Assembly: GCA_021786815.1 (NCBI GenBank)
Contig: JAJYMR010000414.1
Location: 1 to 8,351 of the forward strand
DNA length: 8,351 bases
Source of the DNA: Deltaproteobacteria bacterium
GTDB taxonomy: Bacteria > Desulfobacterota > Binatia > Binatales > Binataceae
Direction: 5' to 3'
The translations under genes and the position numbers were made by a program. How positions within the stretch are numbered: the stretch's first letter is position 1; each line of letters opens with the position of its first letter. The notes below the pieces were generated by a model. It ran no database searches. It was not told the origin of the DNA and saw only the letters and a program-made list of their open reading frames with translations. This document shows positions 1 to 5,628 of the stretch, piece by piece.

Positions 1-749
1 GTGGCGCGTTCACGGGCGCGATGCAGGACAAGGTGGGCCTGCTCAAGGCGGCAGACAAGGGCACCGTCTTCTTCGACGAAATCGGCGATATGCCGCTTTC
101 GCTGCAGGTCAAGCTGTTGCGCGCGCTGCAGGAACGCGAATGCTATCCGCTCGGCTCGAACGAGCCAATCGCCTTCGACGTCCGGGTGCTGTGCGCCACC
201 AACCGCAATCTCGAGGCCGAGGTCAAGGCCGGACGCTTTCGCGAGGAGCTGCTTTACCGCATCAACGTGATCACGATTACGCTTCCGCCGTTGCGCGAGC
301 GCAAGGACGATATCCCGCTGCTGGCGAACCACTTCCTCATCCGGGTCGAGAAATCGCTCGGGCGCTCCGGGATGCGCTTTTCGAAGGGCGCGATGCGCGC
401 GCTTATCAACTACCAGTGGCGGGGCAACGTGCGCGAACTGGAAAACACGGTCGAACGGGCCGCGATCCTTGCTGAAACCGACGTGATTCACTCGCACGAT
501 CTGCCGGACAAGCTCCGCATCTCGTCGGCCGCCGCGCCTGCGGAAATGGACGACGTGAACCTTACGCTCGAGGACCTCGAGCGTGAGCACATTCGGCGCA
601 TGCTGGCCAAGGTTGACGGAAACAAGGAACGGGCCGCGCAAATCCTCGGGATTCACCTGTCCACGCTGTATCGCAAAATGCAGCGCTATCGGCTCGACGA
701 GGCTTCGGACAACGGCGGCCTCGCCGCGCAGGCGGCCAAAACCGCGTGA
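1..749 (+). CDS. Sigma-54-dependent NtrC-type response regulator, C-terminal part (5' end cut by window)
   Basis: This is the C-terminal part of a bacterial enhancer-binding protein that hydrolyses ATP to open sigma-54 promoters. The reading frame is open from base 3 to a TGA at 747-749, giving 248 visible residues. The first visible residues are the GAFTGA loop (bases 3-20) that contacts sigma-54. Then come a Walker B segment (GTVFFDEIGDM), sensor I (LCATNRN), the arginine-finger region (FREELLYRINV, LPPLRERKDDI) and sensor II (WRGNVREL). A linker follows, then a Fis-type helix-turn-helix near the C-terminus (NKERAAQILGIHLSTLYRKM). The receiver or sensory domain and Walker A lie outside the window, so the input signal is unknown; the NtrC/AtoC-like two-domain form is assumed from the family. 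tatA follows after 80 bases but has its own promoter. The histidine kinase at 1464 could be a partner, but that is only proximity. Confidence 0.95.
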   Translation, partial: GAFTGAMQDKVGLLKAADKGTVFFDEIGDMPLSLQVKLLRALQERECYPLGSNEPIAFDVRVLCATNRNLEAEVKAGRFREELLYRINVITITLPPLRERKDDIPLLANHFLIRVEKSLGRSGMRFSKGAMRALINYQWRGNVRELENTVERAAILAETDVIHSHDLPDKLRISSAAAPAEMDDVNLTLEDLEREHIRRMLAKVDGNKERAAQILGIHLSTLYRKMQRYRLDEASDNGGLAAQAAKTA

Positions 750-770
750 AACCGGCGTGGCGTCCGCGGG

Positions 771-798
771 TTGGCAACCGGCGCCTGCGCGTTATAGT
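771..798 (+). promoter_or_regulatory. Sigma-70-type promoter of tatA
   Basis: A TTGGCA box at 771-776 and a TATAGT box at 793-798 are separated by 16 bases. Both are close to the housekeeping consensus. They lie in the short gap after the response regulator, so tatA can be transcribed independently. The predicted start is near 805, giving a leader of about 25 bases that ends in GGGAGAGG just before the ATG. Confidence 0.6.
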
Positions 799-829
799 AT
801 TTTGCTAGGCGATTGCCTGGGAGAGGTTT

Positions 830-1033
830 ATGGATATCTTTGCGCCAACCCATCTGCTGGTCATCCTGCTGATCGTCCTGATCATCTTCGGGCCGAGCAA
901 GCTTGGTGACGTCGGTGGAGCGCTCGGAAAGGCGATCCGGGACTTCAAGCGCTCGATGAACGAACCCGACGAGGCCGCGGCGGTCAAGCCGGCCGCGAAG
1001 AGTAGCGAGCCGACCAACGTGGACAAGGCCTAG
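830..1033 (+). CDS. tatA: Twin-arginine translocase subunit TatA (TatA/E family)
   Basis: TatA forms the channel or membrane-thinning component of the Tat system, which exports folded proteins across the inner membrane after TatBC recognises a twin-arginine signal peptide. The 67-residue protein has the family layout: a short N-terminus, one transmembrane helix (about residues 8-20, LLVILLIVLIIF), the FGPSKL hinge, an amphipathic helix (GGALGKAIRDFKRSM), and a short charged, Ala/Pro-rich, probably unstructured tail. It is shorter than the roughly 89-residue E. coli TatA but normal for the family. The ATG has GGGAG 6 bases upstream. TatC and TatB are not in the window, so this is a stand-alone tatA, as found in many bacteria. 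The short amphipathic helix and FGP hinge favour TatA over TatB, although TatE-type naming is also possible. Confidence 0.93.
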   Translation: MDIFAPTHLLVILLIVLIIFGPSKLGDVGGALGKAIRDFKRSMNEPDEAAAVKPAAKSSEPTNVDKA

Positions 1034-1067
1034 GCGGCAAGAGTTCGCCGCAACTCGTTTGCCCGCC
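1033..1067 (+). terminator. Long hairpin directly after the tatA stop, probable terminator
   Basis: The arm GGCGGCAAGAGTT (1033-1045) pairs with AACTC (1052-1056) and, after a GT, with TTGCCCGCC carrying one bulged C. This gives about 13 base pairs closed by a six-base loop (CGCCGC). It starts on the last base of the tatA stop codon. No U-run follows (the next bases are TTCGCG), so termination may be weak, or the hairpin may protect the mRNA 3' end. Confidence 0.55.
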
Positions 1068-1463
1068 TTCGCGCCCGCGATGAACGTGGGTGTTCCCGCC
1101 GAAGCCTGAAAATCTTTCCGGATAGATCGGTCCCTGAGCGATCCGGCAGCCCGCGCTGCCGCGGACGGGCCGTGCTCCGCTCGGACCGGCCGGTAGTAGC
1201 GTCGCGCAGAGTTGCATGCGACGGCAGCCGCGTGCGGATTTCCGCGTCGATATCGCGCCATTCCGGGCAGCGGCCGAGTTTGCCGAAAGCAAGGCCGCAT
1301 AGCCTCGAATTGCGTGCGCGGCCTAAGCGATCTTTCCCATCCAACTAGGTACTTTTCCCTACGTTTCTAAGCAGTTTTCCAATTGGGCGAATCCCCCCGG
1401 TTCGTTAGCGTGTGAAGCGTCGCAAGCCCGTAGCGCATTTGCGCCGAGCGGTGGCGAACGAGA
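1034..1463. other. 430-base gap without a convincing gene
   Basis: I find no believable protein gene here on either strand; the open frames are Arg-rich antisense or shadow frames. Visible structure includes the tatA hairpin at 1033-1067 and a pair of six-base arms, CCGGAT (1118-1123) and ATCCGG (1141-1146). The second arm overlaps a tight seven-base-pair hairpin at 1144-1161. An AT-rich patch lies at about 1330-1386, with repeated TTTCC elements and the palindrome CCAATTGG. The right end should hold the promoter of the histidine kinase, but I see no clear -35/-10 pair. A small RNA is possible and unproven. Confidence 0.5.
1144..1161. repeat. Perfect 7-bp hairpin in the tatA-kinase gap
   Basis: CGGCAGC and GCTGCCG form a perfect seven-base-pair stem around a four-base loop (CCGC). 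There is no T-run on either side, so it is not a classic intrinsic terminator. Its left arm overlaps the right arm of the CCGGAT/ATCCGG pair (1118-1146), so the two foldings exclude each other in RNA. Confidence 0.5.
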
Positions 1464-2396
1464 GTGGAACCGGACCGAAAAGGGGGGCCTTTGGCAGCTT
1501 CCTTACAATATCGCCCGATTCCTGCGCCAGCAGGGCAAGCCACCCGTCATGGGACGGTCTCGGGCGGTTGGAATCAGGGGGTCCGGCTGGAAGCGCTTGC
1601 CAATCTTGCGCACGAACTGCGAACGCCGGTCCAGGTTCTGCTCGGTTATCTGGAGATTCTTCGTGAGGATTTGGCAGAGGAAGTCGGCGTTCAGGCGCGC
1701 GACGTAGTCGAACGGATGAACGCCAACGTTCACGACCTCGCGCAGACGGTTGAAAACGTGATGGAGTTCGCGACGGCCGCCTCAGGTGCGGAGGCGCGTA
1801 CGCATGAAGTCTTCCGCCTGCGCGACCTGCTTGACGAGCTGACCCCGGCCCTCGAAGCCGCAAACCGCAACAAGAACCTGGAAATCGAACTGGCGCTCTC
1901 GGGCGCGCCGGAGACTGTCGGATGCGCTCGCAAGCCGCTGCGGACAATTCTCGCCAACCTCGCATCCAACGCGATCAAATTCACCGGCTCGGGCAAGGTG
2001 GTGATCTCGCTCGCGGAAGGCCGCGCGGCCAACGGCGGCGAGACTCTTGTACTCGAGGTGACGGATACCGGACCGGGGATGGATCCGGAACTTCTCGGTG
2101 TCGCCTTCGAATCCTTGAAGCAGCTCTCAGGCTCCAGCGCGCGCCGCTTCCGCGGTCTCGGGCTTGGCCTCGCGGTGGTCCATCAGAGCGTCAGCGCACT
2201 GGGCGGTGAGCTCGCGGTGCAAACCGCGCCGGGTCAGGGCGCGTCCTTCAGGGTGACTGTTCCGTGCCGGATCGTCAGGCGAATCAGCCCGTCGAAGGCC
2301 TTCGGCCGAAAGTTTCAGGGTGCGGCCGCAATAACCGGTGCGCGGCAGACAGCGGCCGGCGGCAAGACCACGGGCCGCCGAATCCATCACTCGTAA
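1464..2396 (+). CDS. Soluble histidine kinase without a visible sensor domain
   Basis: This two-component histidine kinase autophosphorylates a His and passes the phosphate to a response regulator. With the GTG start it has 310 residues. A short 40-residue N-terminus leads into a HisKA domain with the H-box LAHELRTPVQ (phosphate-accepting His50). The ATPase domain has an N-box (NLASNAIKFT, Asn169), G1 (DTGPGM, from Asp201) and G2 (GLGLGLAVV, 231-239). A basic tail of about 40 residues follows. There is no transmembrane segment, PAS, GAF or HAMP domain, so it should be cytosolic and probably senses through a partner. The start is uncertain: GTG 1464 has weak ribosome-binding sequence, and TTG 1491 has AGGGGGG only three bases upstream; an in-frame TAG at 1431 rules out a longer N-terminus. 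No response regulator gene is adjacent; the nearest is the NtrC-type one ending at 749. Confidence 0.9.
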   Translation: MEPDRKGGPLAASLQYRPIPAPAGQATRHGTVSGGWNQGVRLEALANLAHELRTPVQVLLGYLEILREDLAEEVGVQARDVVERMNANVHDLAQTVENVMEFATAASGAEARTHEVFRLRDLLDELTPALEAANRNKNLEIELALSGAPETVGCARKPLRTILANLASNAIKFTGSGKVVISLAEGRAANGGETLVLEVTDTGPGMDPELLGVAFESLKQLSGSSARRFRGLGLGLAVVHQSVSALGGELAVQTAPGQGASFRVTVPCRIVRRISPSKAFGRKFQGAAAITGARQTAAGGKTTGRRIHHS

Positions 2397-2427
2397 ATAA
2401 AAGCGCGCTTCGCGAGGCAAAAGGACG

Positions 2428-2529
2428 ATGGAACTGTTGCGAGGCTGCGAGATATGCGCGCTGATCTGCGCGACGCTTCACGTAAGCGCGTGGATCATCG
2501 AGCGGATTGACGGCCTCTTCGGAGACTAG
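2428..2529 (+). CDS. Possible 33-residue small protein (doubtful)
   Basis: An ATG at 2428 opens a 33-codon frame ending in TAG at 2527-2529. It lies 31 bases downstream of the kinase stop on the same strand. The product is fairly hydrophobic, has Cys at residues 7, 10 and 14 and His18, and ends with an acidic-basic mixture (WIIERIDGLFGD). Third codon positions are mostly G or C, like the neighbours. AAAAGGA lies upstream, but only two bases from the ATG, which is too close for a normal ribosome-binding site. A five-base-pair hairpin, GAGAC/GTCTC (2522-2536), overlaps the stop. I recognise no family. It could be a small membrane peptide or a chance frame. Confidence 0.25.
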   Translation: MELLRGCEICALICATLHVSAWIIERIDGLFGD

Positions 2530-2574
2530 GCGTCTCGCTCCGCGCCGAAGCGCCACTCCGGGGCCGAAGGCGCG

Positions 2575-2602
2575 CGAACCTCGCGTGTTCGATCGCACGA
2601 AC
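2575..2602. repeat. Alternating CGAAC / GTTCG / CGAAC inverted repeats between convergent kinase and lexA
   Basis: CGAAC (2575-2579), GTTCG (2587-2591) and CGAAC (2598-2602) follow each other with gaps of 7 and 6 bases. The middle arm can pair with either flanking arm, giving two mutually exclusive hairpins. The second is extended by CGCG/CGCG with a two-base bulge. The element sits in the gap between the convergent kinase and lexA genes, so termination is one possible role. The half-site also resembles the GAAC/GTTC used by some LexA proteins. Confidence 0.45.
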
Positions 2603-2662
2603 GCGAATCAATCCGTTTCGTAGGTTATTCTTTCAGGAGCAGCGGCGTGAGTCCCGCGCGGC

Positions 2663-3274
2663 TTATCGATAACGCCGCATCAGGCCCACGACCACGCCGC
2701 GTATGCGCAGATCGCTTTCGTTTACGAAGATAGGGTCCATCGCCGAGTTGGCCGGCTGAAGGCGAATCTTGCCGTCCATCTCGCGATAATAGCGCTTCAC
2801 CGTGGCCTCGTTGCCCAAAAGGGCGACCACCGTTTCGCCATTGTTCGCGACGTCGCGGCCTTCCACGATTATATAGTCGCCGTCGCGAATTCCGTCCTCG
2901 ATCATCGATTCGCCCTTGACCCTAAGGCAGAAAGTGTCGTCGCGCTGGACGAAATCCTCGGGAACCGAGATGGTTTCCTGGGATTCAACCGCTTCTATCG
3001 GATGGCCGGCTGCGACCTGGCCGAGCAGCGGAACACGATAGGACGCGTTTGGGCGCTCCCGATGGTTGGCAACCTCCAGCGCACGGCTGTGATTATGCTC
3101 GCGCCGGATCACACCCTTCTGCTCGAGGTTGCGCAGATGCTTGTGCACTGTCGCCAGCGATGAAAGCCCGAAATACTGCCCGACTTCAGCGAGTGTGGGC
3201 GCGTATCCGTGCTCGCTGATATAATCCTGCAAGAAGTCAACCAACTGCTTTTGCCGCTTTGTAAGAGTCACCAT
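2663..3274 (-). CDS. lexA: LexA SOS repressor
   Basis: LexA represses DNA-damage (SOS) genes and inactivates itself by RecA*-stimulated self-cleavage. The 203-residue protein starts MVTLTKRQKQ, the usual LexA length. An N-terminal winged helix-turn-helix (about residues 1-65, with APTLAEVGQYFGLSSLATVHKHLRNLEQKGVI) is followed by a linker and the S24 peptidase domain. The cleavage bond is Ala89-Gly90 in GQVAAGHPIEA. The catalytic Ser123 is in VKGESMIEDGI and Lys160 in EATVKRYYR, so the protein should be self-cleaving. An upstream ATG in frame would add 20 residues, but GAGGAAGG lies 6 bases before ATG 3274, which fixes the shorter start. The gene is divergent from the ferredoxin gene and convergent with the kinase. 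Autoregulation through a site in 3275-3409 is expected from the family, but the operator of this lineage is not known to me. Confidence 0.96.
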   Translation of the reverse strand: MVTLTKRQKQLVDFLQDYISEHGYAPTLAEVGQYFGLSSLATVHKHLRNLEQKGVIRREHNHSRALEVANHRERPNASYRVPLLGQVAAGHPIEAVESQETISVPEDFVQRDDTFCLRVKGESMIEDGIRDGDYIIVEGRDVANNGETVVALLGNEATVKRYYREMDGKIRLQPANSAMDPIFVNESDLRIRGVVVGLMRRYR

Positions 3275-3280
3275 CGCTCG

Positions 3281-3288
3281 CCTTCCTC
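3281..3288 (-). promoter_or_regulatory. Ribosome binding site that fixes the lexA start
   Basis: On the minus strand GAGGAAGG stands 6 bases before the ATG at 3274. The upstream in-frame ATGs at 3292 and 3334 have nothing comparable, so the 203-residue form is chosen. Confidence 0.75.
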
Positions 3289-3310
3289 GCATCCCCGTTT
3301 TACCGATAGT

Positions 3311-3328
3311 GGCGAAACAAGGGCGAAA
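3311..3328. repeat. Direct repeat GGCGAAA, 11-bp period, upstream of lexA
   Basis: GGCGAAA occurs at 3311-3317 and again at 3322-3328, so the copies lie on the same face of the helix. The repeat lies 37-54 bases upstream of the lexA ATG, where a promoter or operator is expected. It could be a LexA half-site pair or a binding site for another regulator. Confidence 0.35.
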
Positions 3329-3342
3329 ATTCAAGGACGATA

Positions 3343-3366
3343 AAACCTATCCAATGGTCAAGGTTT
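3343..3366. promoter_or_regulatory. AAACCT-N12-AGGTTT dyad between lexA and fdx, operator candidate
   Basis: Two perfect six-base arms, AAACCT (3343-3348) and AGGTTT (3361-3366), are separated by 12 bases. The right arm overlaps the -35 box proposed for the ferredoxin gene. A third copy of the hexamer (AAACCT, 3402-3407) lies just before the ferredoxin ATG. A repressor bound here could control both divergent genes. Which protein binds is not shown. Confidence 0.35.
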
Positions 3367-3392
3367 CACCGCAAGCCATCGACGCATATATC
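3364..3392 (+). promoter_or_regulatory. Candidate sigma-70 promoter of the ferredoxin gene
   Basis: TTTCAC (3364-3369) and TATATC (3387-3392) are separated by 17 bases. The predicted transcription start near 3399 leaves only about ten leader bases before the ATG at 3410. No ribosome-binding sequence is visible, so translation may be nearly leaderless. Confidence 0.4.
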
Positions 3393-3409
3393 CTGTGACC
3401 TAAACCTCT

Positions 3410-3784
3410 ATGGCCAAACTTCGCATAATCTTCGAAAACGGCGGTCCCGAACGCGTAATCGAGTTCAACCCCGCCGATGCGCCGTTCCATCACGACGGAC
3501 GTCCCGGCTCGATATTGGACATCATGCTCGGGCACAAAATTCATCTTGAACACGCCTGCGGAGGCAATTGCGCCTGTACTACATGCCATGTGGTGGTAAA
3601 AGAGGGCTACGGTAGACTTAGTCCGCCCGAGGAGCAGGAGGAAGACATGCTGGACAAGGCTCCAGGGCTTACACCGACCTCGCGGCTCGGATGCCAGGCT
3701 GTGGTCGAGGATCCGAACGCCGAGATCACCATCGTGGTGCCGAAATACACCATAAACCTCGCAAGCGAGAGCGCCGACGAATAG
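3410..3784 (+). CDS. fdx: Adrenodoxin/Isc-type [2Fe-2S] ferredoxin
   Basis: This small electron carrier resembles the Isc ferredoxin (E. coli Fdx), which supplies electrons for iron-sulfur cluster assembly; related proteins feed cytochromes P450. The 124 residues contain the cluster motif ACGGNCACTTCHV, giving ligands Cys50, Cys56 and Cys59, with the fourth at Cys95 (SRLGCQA). Cys54 matches the extra conserved Cys of Isc ferredoxins. The acidic helix SPPEEQEEDMLDKA and the C-terminal PKYTIN also match Isc Fdx. No iscSUA, hscBA or other assembly genes are nearby. Instead a flavoprotein reductase follows after 39 bases (from the ATG chosen for it), suggesting a dedicated reductase-ferredoxin pair. 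The gene is divergent from lexA. Its final acceptor cannot be told from the window. Confidence 0.94.
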   Translation: MAKLRIIFENGGPERVIEFNPADAPFHHDGRPGSILDIMLGHKIHLEHACGGNCACTTCHVVVKEGYGRLSPPEEQEEDMLDKAPGLTPTSRLGCQAVVEDPNAEITIVVPKYTINLASESADE

Positions 3785-3823
3785 GTACCCGCATCGCGGT
3801 ACGCCTTGCACGTTGCAATCATC

Positions 3824-4558
3824 ATGAGCGACGCTCCTGAAAAGCCGGCCAGAAACCTCCGCAGCGCGCGCGTCGAGCGGATTTTCGACCACGCGCCCGG
3901 TATCCGGTCGCTTTTCCTGAGGCTCGCCGAAGGCCGTGCGCTCCGGTTCGTACCCGGCCAGTTTATCTCGATATCGATACCGCTTGAGGACGAGACGCGC
4001 ACCCGCGCCTATTCGATCGCTTCCGGCTCCGAGGACGCACACGTCATCGAGATTTGCTTCAACCGCGTGCCCGGCGGGCGCGGCGCCGCATGGCTGTTCG
4101 AGCGCGGCGTCGGCGACACGCTGGATTTCATCGGGCCGTTCGGGACGTTCACGATGGAACGGGCGCCGGAGGTCGAGACGGTTCTGATTGCCGAGGGCAC
4201 GGCCATCGCGCCGATCCGCCCGATGATGCATCTGGCTGCGCGTGCGAAGGAACACGCGCCGACGCTCCTGCTCTATGGCGCGCAAAGCCCCGAACAGCTC
4301 CTGTATCGCGCTGAACTCGAGCGGCTGGCGGCCAATGATCGCGATCTGCGCATCGAGTCGATGGTCGTGCCGGACGCGGATTGCGCGGCGCTGTACGAAC
4401 GTCTCGCCGAGGAGACGCAAAAACGCTGGGTCAACGGCGACAACGTCCGCGTCCGGCAGTTTTACATCTGCGGGGTGGGCAAGGGAGTGCTAAGGCTACG
4501 CGATCTTCTTCGCGCCGCCGGATACGAGCGCCGCTCGGTTCATTACGAGCAATGGTGA
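3824..4558 (+). CDS. Ferredoxin-NAD(P)H reductase-like flavoprotein
   Basis: A member of the ferredoxin-NADP+ reductase superfamily, this protein should move electrons between NAD(P)H, FAD and the adjacent ferredoxin. It has 244 residues from ATG 3824; a TTG at 3806 would add six residues but is less likely. The N-terminal FAD barrel has VPGQF (43-47), RAYSIAS (61-67, the RxYS FAD motif), PGGRGAAW (83-90) and GPFGTF (104-109). The nucleotide domain has IAEGTAIAPIRPM (122-134), where GTGIAP is usual, and FYICGVGKGV (213-222), corresponding to the usual CGPxxM-type region. It ends HYEQW with a terminal Trp, where plant-type enzymes end in Tyr. There is no fused ferredoxin domain, in keeping with the separate fdx gene just upstream. 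Cofactor preference (NADH or NADPH) is not decided. No strong ribosome-binding site is visible. Confidence 0.88.
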   Translation: MSDAPEKPARNLRSARVERIFDHAPGIRSLFLRLAEGRALRFVPGQFISISIPLEDETRTRAYSIASGSEDAHVIEICFNRVPGGRGAAWLFERGVGDTLDFIGPFGTFTMERAPEVETVLIAEGTAIAPIRPMMHLAARAKEHAPTLLLYGAQSPEQLLYRAELERLAANDRDLRIESMVVPDADCAALYERLAEETQKRWVNGDNVRVRQFYICGVGKGVLRLRDLLRAAGYERRSVHYEQW

Positions 4559-4600
4559 AGCGCGCCGCCGCGCCGGGGTTAGCCCGGAGGACGGCGCGCT
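4559..4600. terminator. Nested GC-rich hairpin, probable bidirectional terminator
   Basis: AGCGCGCCG (4559-4567) and CGGCGCGCT (4592-4600) form a perfect nine-base-pair outer stem. Inside it CCGGG and CCCGG form a second stem around a short loop. The element starts directly after the reductase stop (4558) and lies 6 bases beyond the stop of the convergent esterase, so it can serve both. There is no U-run on either side. Confidence 0.6.
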
Positions 4601-4606
4601 CTTGCG

Positions 4607-5542
4607 CTACGAGCGGCTGAACGCCTTTTTCAGCGCCGCCGCGGATTCGGCGACCGCCTTCTTTCCCTGATCGAGCACGTCGGCCATCGTGAAAAACCCA
4701 TGGATCATGCCGTTGTAGCGCGTAACCGTGACCGGCACCCCCGCGGCGCGAAGCTTTTCAGCGTAAGCCTCGCCCTCGTCGCGAAGCGGATCGAACTCGG
4801 CGGTGATTATTAGCGCGGGCGCAAGGCCCTTGAAATTTCCGGCCATCGCCGGCGACGCGAGCGGGTCTTTGCGGTCGGCGTCGGAACGCATGTAATGGTG
4901 CCAGAAGTAACGGACGAGCTCGGGCGTAAGAAAATATTCCTTGAACGCGCGCATCGACTCCGTGCTGAGCGAGCCGTCGGTGGCCGGATAGACGAGCAGT
5001 TGGAAACACAGGTTCGGTTTGCCCCTATCCCGCGCCATCAGCGCGACCACCGCCGCGAGATTTCCTCCCGCGCTGTCGCCGCCGACGGCGACCCTGGCCG
5101 GATCGCCGTTGAATTCGGCAGCGTGTTCGGCCACCCATAGCGTCGCCGCGTACGAATCCTCAACCGCGGCCGGAAACTTGTGCTCGGGCGCAAGCCGGTA
5201 ATCGACCGACACTGTGACGCATCCGGCCCGGTTCGTGAGCGAGCGGCAGGCCGCGTCATGCGTGTCGAGATCGCAGATAACCCATCCGCCACCGTGGATA
5301 TAGACCAGGACCGGAAACGGCCCGCTTCCCGAAGGCGTGTAAACGCGCACCGGAATGGCACCTGCGGGTCCCGGGATGGTTCGGTTTTCGATTCGCGCAA
5401 CCGGCTCCTCCTTTTCGGGCGGAACGCGGAACATCGTGGAGGTCGCCTGTCTCGCCTCGACCGGCGACAGAGTGTGAAGCGGCGGCGCACCGGCGCTCGC
5501 GAGTTGTTCGAGCAGTTGTTGAGCCTGGGGATCCAGCGGCAT
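4607..5542 (-). CDS. HSL-family alpha/beta-hydrolase (esterase/lipase)
   Basis: A carboxylester hydrolase of the hormone-sensitive lipase (family IV) type, probably acting on short-chain esters in the cytosol, since no signal peptide is seen. From ATG 5542 it has 311 residues, the family's usual length. The oxyanion-hole motif HGGGW is at 83-87. The nucleophile elbow GDSAGG gives Ser157. Asp251 is in EFDPLRD and His281 in MIHGFF, completing the triad. DYRLAPEHKFP (114-124) and DLDTHD (91-96) are also typical. Residue 90 is Cys where Gly is common (HGGGWVICDL). The start was chosen because GGAG lies 6 bases before this ATG; the longer ATG at 5581 has no such site. It lies 86 bases downstream of the winged-helix gene, with its own promoter candidate. 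The natural substrate is unknown. Confidence 0.93.
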   Translation of the reverse strand: MPLDPQAQQLLEQLASAGAPPLHTLSPVEARQATSTMFRVPPEKEEPVARIENRTIPGPAGAIPVRVYTPSGSGPFPVLVYIHGGGWVICDLDTHDAACRSLTNRAGCVTVSVDYRLAPEHKFPAAVEDSYAATLWVAEHAAEFNGDPARVAVGGDSAGGNLAAVVALMARDRGKPNLCFQLLVYPATDGSLSTESMRAFKEYFLTPELVRYFWHHYMRSDADRKDPLASPAMAGNFKGLAPALIITAEFDPLRDEGEAYAEKLRAAGVPVTVTRYNGMIHGFFTMADVLDQGKKAVAESAAALKKAFSRS

Positions 5543-5595
5543 GAGATTCTCCGAGTTGAAAATTTCCGCTCCCAGTGTCATCTGGGCGCGTGTTT

Positions 5596-5624
5596 CTTTT
5601 AGAACGCCCGGCCTGCGCTCTCAA
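5596..5624 (-). promoter_or_regulatory. Candidate sigma-70 promoter of the esterase gene
   Basis: On the minus strand TTGAGA (5619-5624) and TAAAAG (5596-5601) are separated by 17 bases. The pair sits just after the stop of the winged-helix gene and about 50 bases before the esterase start, which is what an internal promoter at the end of the larB-kinase unit would look like. Confidence 0.45.
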
Positions 5625-5628
5625 GCGG

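Noticed and set aside
1030..1344. 104-codon frame on the - strand in the tatA-kinase gap
   Set aside because: Arg-rich composition, no ribosome-binding site before its ATG, no recognisable domain, and it would run through the tatA terminator hairpin.
1492..1507. TGGCAG-N5-TTAC resembling a sigma-54 promoter
   Set aside because: The -12 GC is missing and the site lies inside the kinase reading frame; no downstream gene would use it.
1412..1666. GTG-started + strand frame overlapping the start of the histidine kinase
   Set aside because: It runs out of frame through the kinase H-box region and its product is low-complexity shadow sequence.
3347..4420. 357-codon open frame on the - strand opposite the ferredoxin and reductase genes
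   Set aside because: Both + strand genes carry unmistakable motifs; the antisense product is Arg-rich and shows no recognisable domain.
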